The translations under genes were made by a program, and so were the position numbers. The notes under the pieces were generated by a model. The model saw only the letters and a list, made by a program, of their open reading frames with translations, was not told where the DNA came from and ran no database searches. A stretch of 64,000 nt of DNA from contig CM077652.1 of NCBI GenBank assembly GCA_039707465.1, positions 38,143,118 through 38,207,117 on the forward strand, written 5' to 3'. Of this stretch, positions 49,044 to 59,639 are shown piece after piece. The DNA comes from Rhabdophis nuchalis (lineage: Eukaryota; Chordata; Lepidosauria; Squamata; Natricidae). Within the stretch, counting starts at the first letter, position 1, and each line of letters begins with the position of its first letter.

Positions 49044-49166
49044 CATGGAGCAAAGGGCAGAAGACAGCTGGTCGATACTGCAAGGGGAGGTCAAGTACAG
49101 GACTTTGTACTGCAGAGATTTGGGCAGCTTGTTCAGGACCTGTTTCAGCACCTTCCAGTCTGTCTC
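49044..49166 (-). CDS. TSC2: TSC2 exon, helical region
   Basis: This exon of 41 codons in phase 0 reads [20 protein letters not shown] then [21 protein letters not shown], human 700-740. Confidence 0.97.
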
Positions 49167-49546
49167 CTAAGAAGAGAGGAATTCGAGAAATGGAGGAAGA
49201 GCCCAGAAAGCAGCAGACAAGGAAGGGTGCTGATGCCCCAGGAAGGATCCTTTCTCTACGTGAATCGAGTAGGTCATTCTCAGCATCCTAGCCATTATTT
49301 AATCCCTGTATGGAAAAATGTAAGTGCAAGATACTAACATCCCCCCCCCCCCCCCAAATGACAGAGAAGAGTGTGAGCGAGGCTACAAAAGTTTGCTGCA
49401 AGATGCCTGCAGTCTGGCCATTTATGACAACCGGTGTCTAGAAAAGAGGGAAATCCGGTGCTATTGGCAGAAGCTGCCTTGAAACTCTGGCTCAAGACGG
49501 AGAACTCAGGCCAGCGGGCTTTTGTCCACTTGGATTCCTCACTCAC
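49167..49546 (-). other. TSC2 intron, nothing recognised
   Basis: This intron is 380 nt, with a C run at 49342-49355. Confidence 0.75.
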
Positions 49547-49685
49547 TTGCTTCAAGCACTGCAGAAGAACTCCAAAGAGGAGAGAGTAAGACAGGCGGCC
49601 TGTGCGGATGGGGGCGTTCTGGGGGGCCCCACTTGGACTTCCCGAGGGAGGGGACAGAGGGCCGGCAAGCTTCTTCTCGGCCTCC
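49547..49685 (-). CDS. TSC2: TSC2 exon with ERK site S664 equivalent
   Basis: This exon of 139 nt reads [20 protein letters not shown] and ends [16 protein letters not shown] keeps the Ser-Pro ERK site equivalent to human S664. The Pro/Gly-rich middle is divergent. Confidence 0.96.
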
Positions 49686-49857
49686 CTGCAACACAAGAGG
49701 AGAGCCTCAGCGTGGCCTGTTGCCCAGAGCTCCCCATTCCCTTCAGGAGACGGCGCTTCTTCCAGAGCCTTCCAAGCCAGCTGCAGGCTAGGAGAAAGGA
49801 GAAGCCTTCGGGAGAAGAGCTCTGGGAAGGGAAAGGCTGCAACCAAAGGAAGCTTAC

Positions 49858-49967
49858 ACCGAATCGCAGAGGCAGTAGGGGCTGAATCTCACAAGGCCGT
49901 CTTTGGTGGGGAGGCCCAGGCGGTGGAGAAGAGCGTCCGCACGAAGCGAGAGCAAGAAGTCAAAAAC
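49858..49967 (-). CDS. TSC2: TSC2 exon, helical region
   Basis: This exon of 110 nt reads [20 protein letters not shown] then [16 protein letters not shown], human 614-650. Two overlapping GT donors exist (GTGTAAGC). Only the inner GTAAGC keeps the next exon in frame. Confidence 0.95.
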
Positions 49968-50460
49968 CTAAAAACGGAAAGAACAACCCAACGTAAGAGC
50001 AGGAAGGGGAGGAAAAGGGCATCGTTTCCAGCCGTTGCAAGTCGGACTACATGCAAAGAGCTCCTCAGCCAAGCCAAGCAGCCAAGCTACTATTTCAGAA
50101 AAATATATTTCAGAAAGCAGAAATTAGATGGGCAGCGGGAAGCAATCGTCCCACCCACCCCACCCCCCCGGGCACAGGGCCCCCGCCTGCAAAAGTCAAT
50201 GTCCTGCTGCGTGGCTGTTAAACCTCGTTCCTCTTCTATCCTCATCAGGGTCAAACCTCCACAATGACACCCCGGAGACAGGCAAGGGGGCCGCCGTTAG
50301 CCTGGCCTGGGGATTCATCAAGAGACGCCTCAGCCCTCTGTTGTGACAAACCCCTTCTCAGAACTTGTAAAAGCAAAAGGTTCAGCAGCAACGGCTTCCT
50401 CCCTCCAACTTTCCCTGCCAATCCCTGGATCTGGGAAGGGCTCCGAGAGAGCGTCTTCAC
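49968..50460 (-). other. TSC2 intron, nothing recognised
   Basis: This intron of 493 nt has no repeat family recognised. Confidence 0.7.
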
Positions 50461-50583
50461 CTGCAGGCGGATGCTGCTGGCAATGGGGAGGCTGTACTTG
50501 TGCTTATAGTGGAGCTGGAGGTGATGGACGAGCATCTCGTAGACCCGCATGGCGTGGCTGGCAGGCAAGCTGTACAACTTGGT
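50461..50583 (-). CDS. TSC2: TSC2 exon, helical region
   Basis: This exon of 41 codons in phase 0 reads [20 protein letters not shown] then [21 protein letters not shown], human 573-613. Confidence 0.97.
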
Positions 50584-50720
50584 CTAAGAGAAGGAGGGGG
50601 GGGGGGAAGCTTTTGTCACCCTGGAGTTCTTCTCTTCTACAAAAGCACAGGAAGAATGGCTGAGTTCCTCAAAATATTCTCCTGCGAAGGGAAGAAGGAA
50701 AGGGCAGGCGGGAACTTTAC

Positions 50721-50837
50721 CTGGAAAATGACAAGTAAGCCAACGACGGCCGTCTTCACGTCTTCTAAGGAGGCTGAGTAAGAGAGCAGGTCTCTTTCTT
50801 CCAGGTCAGCAGGGGGCAGCAAAGTATGGGAAGCCAC
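50721..50837 (-). CDS. TSC2: TSC2 exon lacking the S540 ERK motif
   Basis: This exon of 39 codons reads [20 protein letters not shown] then [19 protein letters not shown], human 534-572. The human RSLSPPP motif (S540) is HTLLPPA here, so the phosphorylatable Ser is a Leu. Flanking residues are conserved, so the alignment is secure. Confidence 0.96.
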
Positions 50838-51540
50838 CTTTACAGGAAGAGAGCAAAGCCCACAACGGGGACTTCAAGGGGCGGAGGTGGCCGGCGGAGA
50901 GCCGCTGATGCCATCACCGAGAAGTGCTGCTGGGCAGGACGGCCAAGAGGGTGGGCATGAGGGGGAGGAGGGTGAAGAGGAGGCACCCCCTTAGATGCAA
51001 GAACCGAGGCTCGGGGCGGGAGGGACCAAGCTGAGAAGGGCTTATCTGAGGGTGGGATTCACTTAACACTGGCAACAGATGTGGCCACAACTGCCATGGC
51101 TGTGAGGGGCAATTGTGTGTTATGTCTTGCTTAACAACCACATTACTTAGCGACAGAGTTTAAGTCACAGTTGTGGTTGCAAAGTGAGGAACTGTCTGCA
51201 TTGCTTATTCAATAAACGGTGCTTGAAAACATCCAGTGTTTTGTCTGCATCTGAACTCTGCTTCAGCTAACAAGACATGCTGGAAGGGGAAGGAACCTAA
51301 ATATGAGCTTCTAGGTGGGGGTCCAATCCCACTGCTCACCCCCAAAACACAGTTGCAACAAAATGCTGTCATTGTTACCAAAGCCTCTTAATATTACAAT
51401 GTGCCCTGGACAGCCCCACCAGAAAAGCAGCCCCACTTGAAGCAACAACCGTCTGTCTGGCCCGAAGCAGGAGTTGCTCTCTGTTTCCTGGGAAGGGGCT
51501 TCATCTCTGCGGTCACAGAGATGAAACACGGAGTCCATAC
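50838..51540 (-). other. TSC2 intron with dispersed repeat
   Basis: This intron is 703 nt. At 51100-51200 a piece (CTTGCTTAACAACCACATTA) looks like the inverse of the dispersed repeat at 52023-52250. Confidence 0.55.
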
Positions 51541-51693
51541 CTTCTCTATGATATCCAGCAAGCTGCTGAAGTGATGGGTATTGCAACCTTCAGCCAAGTC
51601 CACCAGCAACTGGGTGGCCAGTTTGCGAACCTGGTGGTCTTTATCTTCTGGGACATGAGACAGCTGGGAGATGACCAGATTGATCAATTCCTC
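51541..51693 (-). CDS. TSC2: TSC2 exon, helical region
   Basis: This exon of 51 codons in phase 0 reads [40 protein letters not shown] and ends LLDIIEK. It is one residue shorter than human 482-533, in the INSVV stretch. Confidence 0.97.
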
Positions 51694-52923
51694 CTGCAAT
51701 CAGAGACAGTTTCCCACCGTAACTAAGGTGGCTGGATAGACGGTTTCTACGCTGTCAGGCAAAACCATCCGGTTCCAGGAGTCTTGGATTTCGAGGTCCA
51801 CAAGCAGCCCCATGTCACCCGACCTCTACAAACCGCAATCTCTTCAACAGATGCAGCCATGGACGTGCATTGGGATGCGCAAAAGACGTTGGGGAAGGAG
51901 GGGAAGAGAGATTGGGTGCAGCTCCCCAGTCACTTAGGGGTCAGGAAAAGAAACGAAGGGAAGGATCTGCCCTAGTGGGAAGATTTCCCAACTTGCAAGA
52001 TTGGTATCAGCCCTGCATTGTACAGGTAGTCCTTGATATAGGAGAATTGAACTCAACATTTCTGTTGCTAAGCTAGACTGTTGTTAAGTACATTTTGTCC
52101 CATTTTCTGACCTTTCCTGCCACAGTTGTTAAGTACATCAACTCTGAGGTTAAGTTAGTAGCACACTAAATGAATCTGGCTCCCCCAGAAGATCAAGAAA
52201 TGTGATCACATGACCCCAAAACACTGCAAATCTGAGTCAGTTGCCAAGCACCTGAATTTTGATCTTTGCTTCTGCCTTACTTTTTTTGTTTATAAACGAT
52301 TGTTTTATCTTTCAGCAGTGTTAGTGAGAAATTGTGGCATTTTTACAACTGCTAATATTATTCCTGAGATTTTGAATTCAGCTGATTGTCAAGATCTCTG
52401 AGCACTTCACAGTAAAAATGCAGCTTTCTACGATTTTTAAATGCTTTATTGTTGTTTCCATTTGTTGTTTTAAAAATTGTGTTCTGCTGTTTTTACTGAA
52501 TCTCACCTAACATACTAATAATCTATAGACAAGTAAGTAATCATTATAAATTCACCACCTTAAATAGGAATTTGAGAAGTGTGAACAGTGACAGGTGGGA
52601 GAAGAAAGAGAGCAGGGCATCTATTCAGGCTTTCCAAAGGATCCAAGGATCACCTGATGGAAGCCAAAGAAGCAACTCACAGATGTTCCATTCCACTCAA
52701 TCTATGAGACACAGACAAAAAGAAAAAGGCCCGTCCAGACCCACCGGATCAAAAGATGCATCTCTAGCTTGGCCAAACGCGCGGTCGGTTTGAGCGTGAA
52801 CCCCACTGCTTCTGTCCATAGAACAGTTTGCACACCACCTGTTTGTGCCTCTCTCCTCCTCCGGCCCTTCAGCCACAAAGCCTGACAACCTCTCTGGACA
52901 ATCAGAACAAGAGGGAGACTCAC
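51694..52923 (-). other. TSC2 intron with dispersed repeat
   Basis: This intron is 1230 nt. The dispersed repeat at 52023-52250 begins TACAGGTAGTCCTTGATATA and contains GTTGCTAAGCTAGACTGTTG and TGATCACATGACC. Confidence 0.65.
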
Positions 52924-53005
52924 CTCATAAAGCTGCCTGTTGACACTCAGCACGAAAGACAAAACGTGCAAAACCTTGATGCGAACAGCACTCCGGCTCT
53001 CATTT
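52924..53005 (-). CDS. TSC2: TSC2 exon, helical region
   Basis: This exon of 82 nt reads NESRSAVRIKVLHVLSFVLS then VNRQLYE, human 455-481. It enters in phase 2, completing an Arg codon. Confidence 0.96.
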
Positions 53006-53152
53006 CTGACCAGAAAAGATGGAGAAATAAAGTTGCTTTTCAAAAAGAGACCAAATCTACCCTTGCAACTCAAACTCCTAGGGTGGCCAGTGTTGCTCAG
53101 CTTGTTACACTATCAGCTAACTCCGGGAACCACCTGACCCTTTAGCCTAAAC
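53006..53152 (-). other. TSC2 intron segment, nothing recognised
   Basis: Short unique-looking stretch before the truncated hAT. Confidence 0.6.
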
Positions 53153-53460
53153 CAGTGGTCGGCAAACCACAGCTCGCAAGCCACATGCGGTTCTTTGGCC
53201 CCTTGAGTGTGGGTCTTCAATCTCTCTCTGATTCCCTCCTTCCCTCTGTCTCTCTCTCCGTACCTCTCTCTGTCTGTCTGTCTCTGTCTACAAAATACCG
53301 CATGGAGCAGCGGCAAGGCTCTGCGCGGCCGGCAATGACTCCGGAGGCCATCCGCCAGGGGCAGGAGCCCCCTCGCGTTCCTTGTCTTCCCGTCATTGCC
53401 GGCCACGCAGAACCTCGCCGCTGCCCCACACCGTGGAAAGCATAGGCACGCGCACGCAGC
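53153..53460 (+). mobile_element. Truncated hAT element, same family as 30594
   Basis: It begins CAGTGGTCGGCAAACCACAG. It continues through the same CTCTCTG-rich leader, the AATACCGC block and a shorter GC-rich segment that is itself partly palindromic around TGACTCCGGAGGC. The right terminal repeat is missing, so it is a one-ended fragment. Confidence 0.8.
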
Positions 53461-54002
53461 TAAGCCTCTATCATTCCACTTTGGAATCATCTGTACCAGG
53501 CAGGAATTTATCCTAATATTTCTTCAGTTATACTACGTTGGTTGCTATCAAATCATTTAGAGCAAAGTCAAAGTAACTTTGCTACTTCATCTATACATTC
53601 AGTATTCAAACTGAGATCAGGTTCAACACCCCCCCCCCACACACACACCCCTACCCCCCGTGGATGGAGTTCACAGCTACCCATTCGTCCTACTTCGCGA
53701 TCCATGTGAGCGGTCTTGAGCTCCCGGAAGAGAGACGGGACATTATTGCAACAAGTGCTATCAAAGATCAGAAAAGTATGTTCACATGTGCTGGAGTCCT
53801 AAATAGCTCTAAGCCACAAAGCAGTTCACAAGCCACAGTGGCTGCATTCAGAAGCCACAAGCCATTCTGAGGGTGTGAGCTCAACCAGAGTCCCTTCCTG
53901 ACATGGTCTCCAGCAGCTCTTTGCGACCCTCCCCATCCTCATCTGGCAAAGCCTGGAGAGAGAAGAGGTGATGTGGAGCCACGTGGCGGTTGTTGGTCCT
54001 AC
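53461..54002 (-). other. TSC2 intron segment, nothing recognised
   Basis: 542 nt with a C/CA-rich run at 53630-53660. No repeat family is recognised. Confidence 0.65.
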
Positions 54003-54106
54003 CTGAAGAACCTGTCCAGTAAAGCCTGCAGGTTCTGAATCCAGCTGTCATTCGCAGGGTGGATGGACTGAGCTCGGTAGGTTATGAGGTTCAGCACCGA
54101 AGATTC
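54003..54106 (-). CDS. TSC2: TSC2 exon, helical region
   Basis: This exon of 104 nt reads [20 protein letters not shown] then [14 protein letters not shown], human 420-454. The acceptor (CCTTTTGGAAG) has a poor polypyrimidine tract, the weakest of the 34, but the phase and protein match leave little doubt. Confidence 0.95.
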
Positions 54107-54782
54107 CTTCCAAAAGGCAACCCAGAGGCAGCAGCGAGGAGGAAAGCGAGACTGGAGTTCTGAATCATTTTCATTTTAACTCTCTTTTGCTTCTTATACA
54201 ATTTTATATACAGTTTTTAGGTTTTAATATTTTACATTTACACCAGGCAGAGTCCCTCTGTCAGAGACATGGGCAGTTTCTAAATTTGATAAATTAAATA
54301 CCTTTTCCCAGTAAGATCCAAGCATTAAGATTAACATTAAGTAAGATATGCAATAATAATAATCAGGATCATGCAGAACCAATGTCATGGTTTATAAGGG
54401 AGGTGACTTAAATGGTGGTTTCTTCCAGTGATAGTTAGAAATAAGGACATATTATCTGCCCTGCAGTTTGTAACTTAGCTTTCTTTTTTAATTCATACGT
54501 AACATTAAAATTTGTTTTTTTCTAACTGAAGCACAGTTGTACATTCAACTTCTTCACAAACTTCAAACCAGTTTTGGGAGAATAAATATTTAAAATAATG
54601 GGTTTTATTGATCAGGATTGATTTAATCATGACTCAACAGGGACAGAGAGTTAATTGATACAGAACATTTCTGTCCCCAGCAATCTAAAACTAATAGGGT
54701 TATTAGTGTTTGTAACAGATGTTTCTGCGGGTAAGAATATCGACCTTGCTATCAAGGAAAATCAAGCTTTTGATAGTGTGTG
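54107..54782 (-). other. TSC2 intron segment, AT-rich
   Basis: 676 nt, AT-rich from 54170. No family is recognised. Confidence 0.6.
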
Positions 54783-54850
54783 CCATTCAATTCAATTCAA
54801 TTCATTCCATTTATATACCGCCCTTCTCCCTTCCGGGACTCAGGCCATAC
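54783..54850 (-). mobile_element. L2-like tail remnant with (TTCAA)n
   Basis: ATTCAATTCAATTCAATTCA leads into TATATACCGCCCTTCTCCCT and TCCGGGACTCAGG, the shared L2-like tail motif seen on its complementary strand. Confidence 0.7.
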
Positions 54851-55059
54851 CATGTGCACCAATCAAATAGCTGGTAAGGAAGTAGGGGAACTCGGGCACA
54901 AAACAGGTTACATAGAAAATAAACAGAGGGTCAGTCAAAAAGGACTCAAATGTCTATACACCAACGCAGAGTATGAGGAATACAAAGGGTGAATTAGAAA
55001 TTTAGGTAAATAAGGGCAGATATGACATTGTTGCCATTACCGAAACTTGGTAAGAGAAA

Positions 55060-56085
55060 AATGTGGGTTAGACAGCATCACCACCAGATAGATTTGTAAC
55101 TGGCTGACCAACCAGACTCAAGATGTAGTCCTCAATGGAACTGCATCTACATGGAGGGAAGTATGCAGTGAAGAACACCAAGGCTGTTTTAGGCCTAGGA
55201 CTCTTCAACATCTTCATCAATGATTTGGATGAGTGGATAGATGAGGGAACTATCAAATCTGCAGATGATACCAAGCTGGCAAGAATAGCCAACACTCCAG
55301 AAGATAGGCTTAAGGTACAGAAGGATCTTGACAGACTTGAACGTTGGGCGCTAAAATGAAATCCAGTGGTGAAAAAAGTAAGGTTCAATATTTATGCAAA
55401 AAAAAAACACCTAAAGCACAAGTATAGTATAGGTGATACCTGGATCAATAGTAACTGTGACAGGCATCTTGGGAGTGAACAATCACTTAAATATGAGCCA
55501 CTCGTGTGCTGCAGCTGCCAAAAAAGCCAACACAGTTCTAGGCAGCATTAACAGAGGGATAGAATCAAGATCACGAGAAGTGTTAATACCACTTTATAAG
55601 GCGTTGGAAAGTCCACACCTAGAATCCTGCATCCAGTTTTCATCGCCATGATATAAAAAATATGTTGAGATTCTAGAAAAAGTGCAGATAAGAGCAACAA
55701 AGATGATTAGAGGACTGGAGGCTAAAACATAAAGAATGGTTGCTGGAATTGGATCTAGTTTAATGAAAAGAAGGACTAGGGGTGACATGATAGCAGTCTT
55801 CCAGTATATCAGGGGTTGCCACAAAGAAGGAGCCAACTATTCTTCAAAGTAGGGTAGGACAAGAAACAATGGATGGAAACTAATCAAGGAGAGAAGCAAC
55901 CTGGAATTAAGGAGAAACTTCCTAACAAGAAGAACAATTAAGCAGTGGAACACCTTGCCTCTAGAAGTTGTGAATGCTGCAACATTGGAAGTTTTAAAGA
56001 GATTGGGCAACCATTTGTCTGAAACGGTATAGGGCTTCCTGCCTGAGACCTCCTTCCAACTGTTATTCTGCTCTGTTCTGTAAAC
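55060..56085 (+). mobile_element. CR1 LINE fragment with RT remnant
   Basis: A degenerate RT block is readable at 55185-55360 (GLFNIFINDLDEW, then SADDTKLARI and DLDRLERWALK), with the ADD core typical of CR1. The 3' half (55600-56060) matches the copy at 61383-61915, ending CTTCCAACTGTTATTCTGCT. Many stops; dead. Confidence 0.85.
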
Positions 56086-57527
56086 CTGAAATCCTAGCTT
56101 ATTTCTATTTTTTCAAAATAAAGTTCAAGTGCTCCGACCAATTATAAGAATGTCTCAAATCTGGTACTGGGAAAAGGAGGACCCTTATCTGAGGAAGAAG
56201 AATTTCCTTTGTTCTTTTTCTGTTAAAAAAGCCATATTTGAAACAAATTGCACATGTGAAAAAGAAAGAACACCCTCTTTGAGTTCTATGGTTTCATGTA
56301 TCAGACAGAGTAAAAAATCATCTGATCCTTAGCAGTTCTTGAAAATAAGTAAGCACAACCTCAGATAAACACCACAATTTCAAACAATTTTTCTCTGAGT
56401 ACGGTCTGACTTCAGGGTTGCTGGGACATCCACTCCTGGAAGACTGGCACTGCCTTGAATGTTTTCCCTTCGTGAATAGTCTTCCTATCTGGAGAACAAT
56501 GGACTTTAAATTATCTGGAAATGGCCTTTCTAATCCTTCCCAGATTGATGGGCAGCACCATTTGCTTCTCTGGAAATCTTTCCTGGTGTCTTTCCTCTTT
56601 GGCATTGCGTCAACACACACCTCAATGCTGGGGACCAGCAAGCGCCTAAAACTTTGGCTTTTGTAGAGGTTGCCACAACCTGATGCTCAGTTGATCAAGG
56701 GCACCAGATTAGCAGCTCCTGGCTGCTACGTCGCCTCCTCCTCCTCCTCCTCCCTATGGAAGTAGTCAGGGTGTACTTACATTTTTCACACAGGGCTTCT
56801 CCACTTCCTTTTTGTAAAATAAGTGATGCCATGTGTTGCTCTCCATCTGAGGTTGAATTTACCTATTTTAAAGAACTGCTGAGGGCCAGATGATCTGTAC
56901 CATCTCCTGATACGTAAAACCACAGAACTTTAAAAAAACCTCCATAGAACTCACAGAGGGTCCTCAATTTATGACCATAATTGAGATCAAAATTTATGTT
57001 GCTAAGCAAGACATTTGTTAAGTAATTTTTGCTTCATTTTACATTACATTACATTAAAAATGAAAACCAAAATGTCACACCCCAGAGCCAGTGAACTATT
57101 AAAAGCCTTATTAATTGGGATTCTAGATTGGGTGTTCAGTTAGTAACACAGCTTCCCCATGGACTTTGCATGACAAAAAGTGATCCTATGACTTCGGGAC
57201 CCTGCAACCATCACAAATATGAACCAATTGCCTAGTGTATGAGTTTTGATCACCTGATCATGGGGATGCTACACTGGTCGTAAGTGGGAAAAATGGTCAT
57301 AGGTACTGTTAACTTTGAACAGTCACAAAATGAATGGTTGTAAGCTGGGGACCGCCTGACCATTCTTCTCTACATGGCTGTAGCAGAGCATTGCATGCTA
57401 ATGCCATCCAAGACTCCTCAGCTGGCTTTGACCACTCAGAGGGCCTGGAAGACTATCTATAAGTGCATTAAATCAGCAACGGTGGGAAGGAGCAGTGACT
57501 AGAAGGGATTTCCCCCTGAAGCCTTAC
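56086..57527 (-). other. TSC2 intron segment with dispersed repeat
   Basis: The copy of the dispersed repeat at 56945-57365 starts GGGTCCTCAATTTATGACCA and ends TTGTAAGCTGGGGACCGCCT. It includes GTTGCTAAGCAAGACATTTG. The rest is unremarkable. Confidence 0.65.
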
Positions 57528-57665
57528 AGGCCTTCGGTCAGCGCATCGCTCCACAAGTTCAAAGTATCTCTCTTTGGATCCATGGAAGTCGTTCTGGTCA
57601 CACAGCTCCTCAACTGTAGTCAGCAAATCGTGGACAATGGACTTCAGTTCCTGGCTTTCCAAAGT
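57528..57665 (-). CDS. TSC2: TSC2 exon, N-terminal solenoid
   Basis: This exon of 46 codons in phase 0 reads [40 protein letters not shown] then CADRRP, human 374-419. It lies in the hamartin-binding N-terminal region. Confidence 0.97.
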
Positions 57666-58191
57666 CTAGAAGGCAGAAGGGAAAAAACCTCTTATTTCAA
57701 CACTGTCTAGCAGAGCTGCTTCCATTAATCCCGCTGCCTAAGAATGGGAGGAAAATGCACATTCTTCCTAGCTGCAGTTCATAACCCAAACGGTCAGACT
57801 GGAGACTCAGCTCATTTCCCCCTAGCAATTATTTAATCAAGAGCCTCTATTTCTGGGAGTTCCAGATGCAGGAACAGGCACCGACTGCTGGACCTTCCAG
57901 AAAGAAGCAAAATTCCAGCTGGAAAGCAGGAAACACACACATTTTCTGCCCTAAATTTGGAGCAGTTGCCTTTGAGAGTAAGGATAGTCTCCGGAATCTT
58001 TGTGTTGTAACTGTTTACCTTCCTGCCAATAAATATTATTAATCTGAGTTTCTAGTGTTATTCTGTGGATTACCTACTCCAAATCTAGACAGCAACCTTC
58101 AATCCACACACACCAGAAGTTCACAATTTGGTCAGCTGCATAGCAAACTCTGCTCCACCAGGAGGGCACATGAAACAGGCAGGGCACCAAC
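57666..58191 (-). other. TSC2 intron, nothing recognised
   Basis: This intron of 526 nt has no repeat family recognised. Confidence 0.7.
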
Positions 58192-58335
58192 CTGCAGCTG
58201 CTCGACCAGCCGCTGCATGATATCCAAAAGGAGGTCCCAGGTGACTGCCTGGAGGTCCTTGCCGTATTTCTTGATCAGCCTTGTTATGGAGAGGACGATT
58301 TCGTAAGACACGATGGCATTGGGGGCTGACATGGC
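58192..58335 (-). CDS. TSC2: TSC2 exon, N-terminal solenoid
   Basis: This exon of 48 codons in phase 0 reads [40 protein letters not shown] then QRLVEQLQ, human 326-373. Confidence 0.97.
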
Positions 58336-58782
58336 CTAAAAGGAAGAGCCCCAGTCAAGGGAAGAGCTGGTGAGTAGAAGCAGTGCCTGCACCCTCCCCA
58401 GAATGGCCCCTCCCTCGTGAATTTTAGGCAGACACTGGTGGTAGCAGGACTCTTCTGCTGCGGTGAGGGGAAAAACAGAGCACAAGTGGTTGGCTCTACT
58501 TAGGGAGTTTTATACACGTGCCATTTTTACATTCTATTATTATGTGTAGCTGCTTTCATCAGTATTATTTAAATCCAAAAGCTGCATCATTTTTTGTATT
58601 TTTGTTGCCCAAAACCATTTAAAGTCTGGGAAGAAAATGGTAGACATATTTTATAGTAAAATTAATAACAAATCTAAGTAGTAAACAAATGCTAGTGTTG
58701 TGCAAGTAGGAGCAGCAGCGACTCTGAGTAGAACTGGATGTTTGTGAAACATTTCAACCGAGAAGAATCCAGATGTTTATAA
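58336..58782 (-). other. TSC2 intron segment, nothing recognised
   Basis: 447 nt, AT-rich from about 58500. Confidence 0.6.
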
Positions 58783-59333
58783 TAATAATAATTAATAATA
58801 ATAATTTATTACATTTATAAACCGCCCCCTCTCCCCGAAGGGACTCGGGGCGGTGTACAGGAAAATTAAAAAACCATATAAAAACATACAATACACTCAA
58901 AGTTAAAAGCGAATTAAAATACCCTGTACTAAAAATTTAAGAACATTAACATTACTACCCATTAAAACCCAATAAACAATTTGAGAAAACAGACTGGGGC
59001 GAGAAGCGTAAATTAGGCCAAGCCGGCCTGATGGAACAAATAGGTTTTTACTTTTTGGCGGAAGGCGCGGAGGTCCATGGTCGTTCTAATATCTGGGGGT
59101 AGGTCGTTCCAGAGGGTCGGGCCCATCACAGAGAAGGCCCTTCCTCGCTGGCATTGCCTGGTGGACGGCACCCGGAGAAGTCCCTCTCTGTGTGAGCGAA
59201 TCGGCCGAAGGGATGTATGGGGCAGGATACGATCCCGCAAATAACTAGGTCCTGTGCCATGGAGCGCTTTGAAGATGATAATCAACACCTTGAAACGCAC
59301 CCGAAAGGACACAGGCAGCCAGTGCAGCCCGCA
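58783..59333 (-). mobile_element. L2-like LINE 3' fragment
   Basis: Minus-strand copy with an open terminal frame (59013-59330): LHWLPVSFRVRFKVLIIIFK, RPIRSHREGLLRVPSTRQ and LWNDLPPDIRTTMDLRAF. The 3' end carries the GACTCGGGGCGGTGTACAGG signature on its complement and an AAT tail. It is in sense with TSC2. Confidence 0.88.
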
Positions 59334-59639
59334 TTTATAGCATCTTTGGATTTCCGCTCGGTCACAGTTCTTAAGGCTCCATATCTGGGATGGAAGCCAC
59401 TCTGAAGCCACTGAGAACCTTGTATTTAGGGATCCCTGAATCTATCCCCTGCCCAGTTTCCCTTCTCCAGCATTTATTTGCTTGTTCCTCCACCTTTCCA
59501 CCAAGGAACTCGGGGATCTGTAAAAGATTCCCCTTACACAAATTGTATCCTAGTTGATGATCTGTAGGTAGGCAAGGCAACTAATCCTCAATTAGAGTGA
59601 ATATTCTGTGCATCTTTGCATCTAAGATGGGACTGGAAT

